Shown here piece after piece: positions 4,656-10,395 of a stretch of DNA of 10,395 nucleotides (its first letter is position 1; each line of letters opens with the position of its first letter). The translations under genes and the position numbers were made by a program. Source of the stretch: CAKRPJ01 sp934376955 (lineage in GTDB: Bacteria; Bacillota; Clostridia; Lachnospirales; Lachnospiraceae). The notes below the pieces were generated by a model, which ran no database searches, was not told the DNA's origin, and saw only the letters and a program-made list of their open reading frames with translations. The stretch spans positions 1 to 10,395 of the forward strand of contig CAKRPJ010000062.1 in assembly GCA_934376955.1 (NCBI GenBank), given 5' to 3'.

Positions 4656-6344
4656 CTATTTCGGAAGCTTGAAGGAGCTCTTTAAGGAAACGATACGGTT
4701 ATAGACCGGTTTTCCTTCCACGCTGTCTCTGCAGTCTGCACAGAAGAAGCCGTTTCTTACGAACTGGAAGCTGTCATAGGCCTTGGCCTCCATTAATGCC
4801 GGCTCTACATAGCCCTTAACGATCGTTTTTGAATTCGGGTTGAGGTTCAGTGTTCCGTCTGCATTTAACTTGCCCTTTTCCTCATCCACGATATTTTCGT
4901 AAAGACGACACTCCACTTCACCGGCAGTAGGAACGGATACCCAGTGGATCGTTCCCTTGACCTTACGGCCGGTAAAGCCGGATCCGCTCTTTGTCTCCGG
5001 ATCATAAGTACAATGAATGACGGTAACCTTTCCGTTTTCATCCTTCTCAAAACCGGTACAGGTCACAAAATATGCACTCATGAGGCGAACCTCATTTCCT
5101 GGGAACAGTCTGAAATACTTTTTCGGCGGCTCCTCCATGAAATCCTCTCTCTCGATATAAAGCTCTCTTGAGAACGGTACCATTCTCTCTCCCAGCTCCG
5201 GATTTTCCAGATTGTTCGGAACCGGAAGCATTTCTGTCTGTCCTTCCGGATAGTTATCGATCACAAGCTTCACCGGATCAAGAACAGCCATCATCCTCGA
5301 TCTTTTAAGCTTTAAATCTTCACGGATACAATACTCCAGCATTGCAGAATCTACTGAGCTGTTTGCCTTGGAGACTCCCACGAGATCCACAAACATTCTC
5401 AGGGATTCCGGTGTATAGCCTCTCCTTCTTAAAGCAGCAATAGTAACAAGACGCGGATCATCCCAACCGTCAACGATACCATCCTCTACCAGCTTTTTGA
5501 TGTATCTCTTTCCTGTGACCACGTTTGTAAGATAAAGCTTTGCAAACTCGATCTGGCGCGGCGGATTCTCAAATTCACATTCCCTGACTACCCAGTCGTA
5601 TAACGGTCTGTGATCCTCAAACTCCAGCGTACAGATGGAATGGGTGATGTGCTCGATGGCATCCTCGATCGGATGGGCAAAATCGTACATCGGATAGATA
5701 CACCATTTATCCCCGGTATTATGGTGTGTCATATGTGCTACGCGGTAAATGACCGGATCACGCATGTTGATATTCGGGGAAGACATATCGATCTTTGCGC
5801 GAAGGACCTTCTCGCCATCCTGATAAACACCGTTTTTCATCTCCTCGAACAGCTTTAAGTTTTCCTCTACGCTTCTGTCCCTGTAGGGGCTGTTTTTACC
5901 CGGAGTATTGAAATCTCCGCGATATTCTCTGATCTGATCTGCCGACAGATCACATACAAAGGCTTTTCCCTTTTTAATCAGAAGAACTGCACATTCATAC
6001 ATTTTTTCAAAATAATCGGAAGCAAAAAACAGTCTGTCTTCAAAATCCGCTCCCAGCCATTTAACATCCGCGGTGATGGAATCAACGAACTCGGTTTTTT
6101 CTTTTGTCGGGTTGGTATCATCAAAGCGAAGATTGAATTTTCCGCCATATTCCTTTGCGAGCCCGGAGTTTAAAAGAATGGACTTTGCATGTCCGATATG
6201 AAGGTAACCGTTGGGCTCCGGTGGGAATCTGGTCTGGACATGGTCATATACTCCTTCCGCAAGGTCTTTATCAATTTCTTGTTCAATAAAGTTTTTAGAA
6301 ACAGCCTCTTTTGTTTCCTCAGCCGGTTTTATATTATCAGCCAT
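4656..6344 (-). CDS. glnS: Glutaminyl-tRNA synthetase
   Basis: This cytosolic enzyme charges tRNA-Gln with glutamine (EC 6.1.1.18), a class Ic synthetase. The 562 residues compare with 554 in E. coli. The signature PPEPNGYLHIGHAKS at 41-55 holds HIGH at 49-52, RFDDTNP is at 73-79, and DGWDDPRL...ALRRRGYTPES lies at about 292-314. The second signature, MSK in E. coli, reads VTGKR at 276-280 and keeps the lysine. The C-terminal beta-barrel anticodon-binding region follows. The start is taken at ATG 6344, because GGAGGAG (6357-6351) sits six bases before it; an in-frame ATG at 6359 overlaps that ribosome binding site and has none itself. Most Firmicutes make Gln-tRNA-Gln by the GatCAB amidotransferase, so a GlnRS here points to an old horizontal acquisition known in some Clostridia. 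Confidence 0.95.
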   Translation of the reverse strand: MADNIKPAEETKEAVSKNFIEQEIDKDLAEGVYDHVQTRFPPEPNGYLHIGHAKSILLNSGLAKEYGGKFNLRFDDTNPTKEKTEFVDSITADVKWLGADFEDRLFFASDYFEKMYECAVLLIKKGKAFVCDLSADQIREYRGDFNTPGKNSPYRDRSVEENLKLFEEMKNGVYQDGEKVLRAKIDMSSPNINMRDPVIYRVAHMTHHNTGDKWCIYPMYDFAHPIEDAIEHITHSICTLEFEDHRPLYDWVVRECEFENPPRQIEFAKLYLTNVVTGKRYIKKLVEDGIVDGWDDPRLVTIAALRRRGYTPESLRMFVDLVGVSKANSSVDSAMLEYCIREDLKLKRSRMMAVLDPVKLVIDNYPEGQTEMLPVPNNLENPELGERMVPFSRELYIEREDFMEEPPKKYFRLFPGNEVRLMSAYFVTCTGFEKDENGKVTVIHCTYDPETKSGSGFTGRKVKGTIHWVSVPTAGEVECRLYENIVDEEKGKLNADGTLNLNPNSKTIVKGYVEPALMEAKAYDSFQFVRNGFFCADCRDSVEGKPVYNRIVSLKSSFKLPK

Positions 6345-6363
6345 ATCATTCTCCTCCATTTCG

Positions 6364-6395
6364 GTCAGCGGGATCTTTTACCTGTGATCCCTGAC
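6364..6395 (-). other. Hairpin in the glnS leader
   Basis: GGGATC and GATCCC (6370-6375 and 6386-6391) pair around a 10-nt loop. The stem is extended by GTCA/TGAC across a two-base bulge. It sits just upstream of the glnS ribosome binding site and, if the proposed promoter is right, near the 5' end of the mRNA. No U-run follows. There is no room for a T-box leader. Confidence 0.5.
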
Positions 6396-6405
6396 ATAAT
6401 AACCT

Positions 6406-6434
6406 ATAGTATCACACTTTCCGAGAATATTAAA
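6406..6434 (-). promoter_or_regulatory. Possible glnS promoter
   Basis: On the minus strand TTTAAT (6434-6429) and TACTAT (6411-6406) are separated by 17 bp. The -10 matches the consensus at four positions and the -35 at three, so this is a weak candidate. It would start transcription near 6399, just past the end of the upstream envelope gene; the alternative is read-through from that gene. Confidence 0.35.
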
Positions 6435-6444
6435 GAGAAAAATT

Positions 6445-8145
6445 TTATTTATCGAGATCTACGAACTCAAAATCATCATCCAGCTCCTCAGGTTCCTTTA
6501 CGACCGGCTCCTTTGCAGCAGGCTCCGGCTTTACAGGGGCCGGCTTTTTCGATAACGGCTTCTCAGGCAGCGACTTCTCATATACAGGCTCCATATATTC
6601 CATATCCGGCTCATCCTCTGCCTGTCTTACTCTGCTGCGTCTTTCCGGCATGTTGTCTGTTTTTCTGGCTGTCCGATGTTCCTTTACCGGATCATCAAGG
6701 CTGCGGCCCGGGCCGGACGTATTTTTAGGCTTTCTTGTAAGAAGAAGGATGATCAGCACAATCAAAAGCAGGATACATACTCCAAAGAGACCGGCCACAA
6801 TGTAACCCCGCACATTATAATCTTCCACAAGGCTGTTGTATTTTTCAATGACCTCCGCATTCAGCTTACGAAGCTCGGCGGCATCCGGATCCTGGAAATA
6901 TCTCTGCAGCGTCATTTCCTTCTGATCGTAGCGATAGAAATTCTTTTCTCCGTCTGCATTCTGTCCGTATAAAATACAATATTCCAATGTATCTTCCGTA
7001 TCCTTGCTGTAGATCCAGCCGTTTACTGTATGCTCGCCGATATCGATTGTACAGGGCTTAAAGTTCTCCGGCAGCTCTGTTCCCTCCGGGATATCCTCCG
7101 GCGGAAGCACAAGAATCATTTTTTCTGCCATACGCACTGTGATATATGGCGCCAGCACTCCGCTTTCAGCATCATATACGAAAAATTCCCCGTTGCCATT
7201 CTCATCGTTCATATAAATAAGCGTAACGCCCTTATCGTTCACTCCGGCCTGGATCGTCTTTCCTCCGTAGACATAATCTGTTACGGTAAAGCCCTCCGGC
7301 AGCAGTGAAGCATCAAAGGTATCCGCAGCTGTCCAATTTCCCTCTTGCACATTGACCGGCTCCTTAGAGGACTCTGATCCACCGTTGGTCTCTGTATTTT
7401 CAGGTGCCTCGCCCTCTACCTTTGTAACACGGATCGTGTAGGTCTTGGATGTAGTTCCGTCCTCCGCCGTTACCTTGCAGACCACTTCGTTTTCGCCGAT
7501 GACAAGGTTATCCGCTCCCTGCACCGAAACACTTGCTTTTCCGTCTTTTGCAGGAGCACTCACCGTGATCTTATCCACAGTTCCGGAAACAGTAGCCGTA
7601 TATTCTGTCACATCCTCCGAAAAAGCCGGCTGGAGGCTTCCGGGTGAGATCGTCAGAGAAGAAAGTCCGGCATCCTTTGATGCACTCTCCGATGCATTCA
7701 CCTTTATGGAAGAATTTCCGACATGCTCGATGGAAACCGGTCTGGAATCCGCATCATAAACCTCCTGGGATTTTACCGTGATCGACGTCATACCGGCTTT
7801 CAATGCTTTAAATTTCAGCGTGAAGCTGAAGGTAGTCTGATTGGCAGATTCCATGGAACCGACGACCCGGACAGAACCGGCGCCTCCGTTCGCATTCGTG
7901 CCGCTCACAAACTCCAGTGCGGACGCATCATATTCCAGCATAACATCAGAGTTTCCCAATCCGGTTCCATCTGATAATGCGATCTTCATATTTACAGAAA
8001 CCTGATTGCCTACCGATGCGGACGGGTCCGAAAACGTGATCTTCCCGGATGCCGCATAGACGGTCAGCAGCTGCCCCGGCAACGCCAAAAGCAGCATGGC
8101 AAGCGTCAGGAATAATGCTGAAATTCTTTTTAACTTTCTATTCAT
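6445..8145 (-). CDS. Membrane-anchored cohesin-like / cadherin-like surface protein
   Basis: A 566-residue envelope protein with no name that I recognise. In order: signal peptide about 1-32 (KLKR then a hydrophobic core, cleavage near VYAASG); cohesin-like beta domain about 35-149; cadherin-like beta-sandwich (PF12733 type) about 160-241; acidic Ser/Asn-rich linker 243-268; an unassigned extracytoplasmic region about 270-415; a short helix about 421-445; one membrane helix about 447-470; and a roughly 95-residue charged, Pro/Lys/Glu-rich cytoplasmic tail ending DDDFEFVDLDK. The start is ATG at 8145, five bases after AAAGGA in GAGGAGAAAGGA; an in-frame ATG at 8169 lies upstream of that site. 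It begins 38 bases after the glucosaminidase gene ends, so the two are probably cotranscribed. No dockerin is seen, so cellulosome assembly is not implied. A role as membrane anchor or partner for the secreted hydrolase is an inference. Confidence 0.82.
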   Translation of the reverse strand: MNRKLKRISALFLTLAMLLLALPGQLLTVYAASGKITFSDPSASVGNQVSVNMKIALSDGTGLGNSDVMLEYDASALEFVSGTNANGGAGSVRVVGSMESANQTTFSFTLKFKALKAGMTSITVKSQEVYDADSRPVSIEHVGNSSIKVNASESASKDAGLSSLTISPGSLQPAFSEDVTEYTATVSGTVDKITVSAPAKDGKASVSVQGADNLVIGENEVVCKVTAEDGTTSKTYTIRVTKVEGEAPENTETNGGSESSKEPVNVQEGNWTAADTFDASLLPEGFTVTDYVYGGKTIQAGVNDKGVTLIYMNDENGNGEFFVYDAESGVLAPYITVRMAEKMILVLPPEDIPEGTELPENFKPCTIDIGEHTVNGWIYSKDTEDTLEYCILYGQNADGEKNFYRYDQKEMTLQRYFQDPDAAELRKLNAEVIEKYNSLVEDYNVRGYIVAGLFGVCILLLIVLIILLLTRKPKNTSGPGRSLDDPVKEHRTARKTDNMPERRSRVRQAEDEPDMEYMEPVYEKSLPEKPLSKKPAPVKPEPAAKEPVVKEPEELDDDFEFVDLDK

Positions 8146-8183
8146 AACTGTCCTTTCTCCTCTACTCATTCAAAGCTATCACT

Positions 8184-10265
8184 TTATGATGGTGCGATCC
8201 CTACCTGAACCTGATCATTGTTCCCGGTTCCGTTATTGCCGGATGTTTCCGTGGCGGCAGACGATTCCGGGCTCTGACCCGGGCCCACATTCTGAGCGGA
8301 GCCTGTATTCTGCCCGGAGGTCTGGGTACTGCTTCCTGATGTCTGACCGGGGCCCGATGTCTGACCGGGACCTACGTTCTGACCGGAAGTCTGGGCACCG
8401 CCTGCATTTCCCGTCACAGGAACTGCCGGAGCACCATTTTGACGCACCACATTCAGGCGGTATGTACGGACAGCTCCGTTCTCTGCCTTTACATCCACAT
8501 TGATCGTATTATTGCCGCTCTGCAGGTCAATAATACCTGTTCCCGAAACAGATGCTTTTGAATCGATCGCAGACGCCTTTACGGATATCTTATCAACAAA
8601 GGGATCAACGATAACATCGTAGCTCTCTGTGTCGCGGTTAAAGGTCGGTGTCAGCGCATATCCCTCTGCCTCAAGTGCAGAAAGCTTATTATTGGGGCTT
8701 CCGTCGACTGCCGGCTTCACACAGGCCGCCTCCGGCATATTCCGGTAGACCGGGATCTTAAATACCAGTGTTTCCTTCTTCATCTCATCGGTGTATGCTC
8801 TGGAAAGCTTCGCGCCTTCCCCGGCAGCGCCCTCCACATTCGTCATATATTGATGCTTATACAGGTTATTTCCCTGAATATTGAATTTTTTCAGATAAAA
8901 TGTATCCTGTCCCTGGGAAACAAAGTTTTCACCATAATAGGATGCCCCTCCTGCTATGGATTTAGCAATGGTATTCCACGGACGTCCATAGCTTCCGGAC
9001 TGGGCTGCATACCAGAGACCTCTTGTAACGGCTGACATGGTATCCGTCTGGTAGGCACCCACATTAAAGAAATTATAAATCCCTTCATAGCCTGCGGTCT
9101 TTCCGGAAATACTGCCGGAGGTTCCCTTTCCCTGCTCCTGTAATATCATGGCGCCTATTACATAAGGATTTACCCCGGATTGTGAGGCTGCATCCATAAT
9201 AATATCGATATAGCTCTGGCCCTCCGGAACCGGGGAGGTGGAAGCTTCCCCGGTATTATCGCCTGTAATGACAGAGGCATCCATCCCCGGACCATATTCG
9301 ACGCTGGGTACTGCTACCGTATGTGTTTCCCGTGTGCTTCCCGTAAGCCCCGGAGCGTCCGTGCTGACATCATTCGACGGAACAGCGACCGTACTCATTC
9401 CCGGGCCATAGTTCTGCCCCGGTGCGAGCTCTACCGAACCGTTTGAACTGTTTCCGTTATCTGTATTCTCGCCGGTACTCTCTCCTCCGGAAGTAATCGC
9501 TTTTTCAAGGAATGTTCCGGTGGCAAGACTTTTGAGCCCTTCCTTTGTCTGATGGGCACTGTCATAGGTATGAAGCAGGAACTGAAACACATAGATCTCG
9601 TTTAAGAAGTTTCTGGGATCCATATAGTAGCTGACAATATCACGGGAAGCTGCCACCCATGAGGCTCCGTCAAAACCGGTCCAGTGTCCGTTTCCCCAGT
9701 CATACGCACCATACTCTGTCGATTTCCATGAGGACAGGCTCCCTGAGGATACCAGATTGGCTCCTACCTTACTCTCGTTATCGATCACTTCATTCCAGTC
9801 CAATCCCGTGTTTTGCACCTGAAATACCCATGAGGGAAACTCCGTATGGAGTGTTCGGAGGGAATCCTTATAGCTTTCCGGAAAACCCTGCTGATTCATA
9901 TAGGTTTCAAATTGGGGATCTGTAGAATAGGACACAGGAAATTTAATATAGGCAGAGGAGGCATACCCTTCTTCCGTTCCTCCGTTTACACCGTAACGGA
10001 TCTTATACCAGGTTACACCATCAGCTGCCTTTTCTTCTCCGACTACGGTTACAGCTGCCCCGTAAGACAGCTTTCTGATCAATGCTGCGCTTGTACCGGC
10101 GCCATTTCTTACATTCAATGTTGTCGCATTCACGATCGCCGATCTCTGCGATGCAGCGTATACGCGGTTCATTCCATCATAAAAAAATCCCGCGCCGCCT
10201 GCTGACTGTACTGTTAACAGCGTACCCATCAGAGCCGCCAGGATTCTTACCTTTCGTTGTCTCAT
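8184..10265 (-). CDS. Secreted SH3b / N-acetylglucosaminidase cell-wall hydrolase
   Basis: A 693-residue exported peptidoglycan hydrolase. In order: signal peptide about 1-38; bacterial SH3 domain about 42-109 (ATTLNVRNGAGT...GYASSAYIKF), which binds wall peptides; an N-terminal hydrolase module about 115-255 (GFPESYKDSLRTLHTEFPSW, TGLDWNEVI, YYMDPRNFLNE); a Gly/Ser/Pro/Asn linker about 258-348; the glucosaminidase (GH73-like) segment about 350-510; a cadherin-like beta-sandwich (PF12733 type) about 527-608; and a Thr/Ser/Gly/Gln tail with GPGQ repeats. E377 in AMILQEQGKG is the likely catalytic acid. This layout is familiar in clostridial endo-beta-N-acetylglucosaminidases. ATG 10265 follows AGGAG (10279-10275) at nine bases. 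I see no sorting motif, so retention probably relies on SH3b or on the membrane protein encoded next. Confidence 0.87.
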   Translation of the reverse strand: MRQRKVRILAALMGTLLTVQSAGGAGFFYDGMNRVYAASQRSAIVNATTLNVRNGAGTSAALIRKLSYGAAVTVVGEEKAADGVTWYKIRYGVNGGTEEGYASSAYIKFPVSYSTDPQFETYMNQQGFPESYKDSLRTLHTEFPSWVFQVQNTGLDWNEVIDNESKVGANLVSSGSLSSWKSTEYGAYDWGNGHWTGFDGASWVAASRDIVSYYMDPRNFLNEIYVFQFLLHTYDSAHQTKEGLKSLATGTFLEKAITSGGESTGENTDNGNSSNGSVELAPGQNYGPGMSTVAVPSNDVSTDAPGLTGSTRETHTVAVPSVEYGPGMDASVITGDNTGEASTSPVPEGQSYIDIIMDAASQSGVNPYVIGAMILQEQGKGTSGSISGKTAGYEGIYNFFNVGAYQTDTMSAVTRGLWYAAQSGSYGRPWNTIAKSIAGGASYYGENFVSQGQDTFYLKKFNIQGNNLYKHQYMTNVEGAAGEGAKLSRAYTDEMKKETLVFKIPVYRNMPEAACVKPAVDGSPNNKLSALEAEGYALTPTFNRDTESYDVIVDPFVDKISVKASAIDSKASVSGTGIIDLQSGNNTINVDVKAENGAVRTYRLNVVRQNGAPAVPVTGNAGGAQTSGQNVGPGQTSGPGQTSGSSTQTSGQNTGSAQNVGPGQSPESSAATETSGNNGTGNNDQVQVGIAPS
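8274..8393 (-). repeat. TSGQN/GPGQ coding repeat in the hydrolase tail
   Basis: Imperfect tandem copies around GATGTCTGACCGG (plus strand) encode TSGQNVGPGQTSGPGQTSG-type units, residues about 625-664. The related motif YGPGM appears twice in the central linker, at residues 286-290 and 324-328. It is probably a flexible wall-spanning spacer and prone to length changes. Confidence 0.7.
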
Positions 10266-10314
10266 ATTTTATCTCTCCTGCCGTAATTCCTATTATTAAT
10301 TCCTGTCCGTGCCT

Positions 10315-10395
10315 GCTTTATGTAAAGCGGACATTCGCAATCCGCTTCGCTACTTGCTCATGAACGCAGTCGCTTCGCGATCTGTCAGTGGGAGC
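10315..10395. repeat. Palindrome-rich segment at the right edge, continues off the window
   Basis: Three inverted repeats are packed together: GCTTTA-TG-TAAAGC (10315-10328), GCGGA...TCCGC (10327-10345) and TCGC-TTC-GCGA (10370-10380). It shares GTGGGAG, CTTGCTCAT and CAATCCGC with the 194-bp element at 3408-3601, though in a different order. It lies upstream of the hydrolase gene and is cut by the window edge, so its extent is unknown. I could not find a convincing promoter for the hydrolase between 10266 and 10314. Confidence 0.5.

Noticed and set aside
6345..6359. Upstream ATG at 6359 as the glnS start
   Set aside because: The sequence right after this ATG is the GGAGGAG ribosome binding site for the ATG at 6344, and the upstream ATG has no site of its own.
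6360..6444. T-box riboswitch ahead of glnS
   Set aside because: Only 85 bases separate the genes, with no T-box sequence and no terminator; a T-box leader needs about 200 bases.
6445..8145. Cellulosome scaffoldin, because of the cohesin-like domain
   Set aside because: There is a single cohesin-like domain, no dockerin or carbohydrate-binding module nearby, and the protein ends in a membrane helix and cytoplasmic tail.
8146..8169. Upstream ATG at 8169 as the start of the membrane protein
   Set aside because: GAGGAGAAAGGA lies between it and the ATG at 8145, which begins a normal signal peptide (MNRKLKR).

Overview
The window looks like chromosomal DNA of an anaerobic, glutamate-fermenting member of the Clostridia, most likely Lachnospiraceae (Clostridium cluster XIVa, a Clostridium symbiosum-like gut organism). 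The reasons are a 2-hydroxyglutarate-pathway gene set (glutaconate CoA-transferase plus a sodium-pumping glutaconyl-CoA decarboxylase), strong AGGAGG-type ribosome binding sites, and clostridial cell-wall proteins with SH3b, glucosaminidase and cadherin-like domains. The assignment is inferred from gene content; no rRNA or other phylogenetic marker was tested.

Layout. (1) Positions 1-3094, minus strand: a four-gene operon reading gcdD-like, gcdC, gcdB, gctA, with gctA running off the left edge. It has a clear sigma-A promoter at 3261-3289 and a leader of about 160 nt that carries a TGGAATGCATTCCA palindrome. (2) Positions 3115-3634: a divergent intergenic region. On its plus-strand side a near-consensus promoter (3365-3393) is separated from its gene by a 194-bp element (3408-3601) built of four hairpins. 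The element has imperfect terminal inverted repeats and is flanked by a perfect 7-bp direct repeat, so it looks like a MITE inserted in the leader. (3) Positions 3635-4570, plus strand: a ketopantoate-reductase-family (PanE/ApbA) gene with its own terminator. (4) Positions 4656-6344, minus strand, convergent: glutaminyl-tRNA synthetase. (5) Positions 6445-10265, minus strand: two adjacent envelope genes. The first encodes a secreted SH3b/glucosaminidase and the second a membrane-anchored cohesin-like protein; each carries one copy of the same cadherin-like domain. (6) Positions 10315-10395: a palindrome-rich tail that shares short words with the 194-bp element.

How the genes work together. 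GctAB moves CoA onto (R)-2-hydroxyglutarate. A dehydratase, not in view, makes glutaconyl-CoA. GcdABCD then decarboxylates this to crotonyl-CoA while exporting Na+. The carboxyltransferase subunit GcdA, GctB and the dehydratase are not in the window and would be expected beyond the left edge or elsewhere. The divergent PanE-family enzyme may serve pantothenate/CoA synthesis; the alternative that it reduces a 2-oxoacid for the neighbouring pathway is worth testing. The two envelope proteins probably act together on peptidoglycan at the cell surface. The observations most worth a second look are the 194-bp element between promoter and panE, the Ala/Lys-rich insertion in GctA, and the paired cadherin-like envelope proteins.
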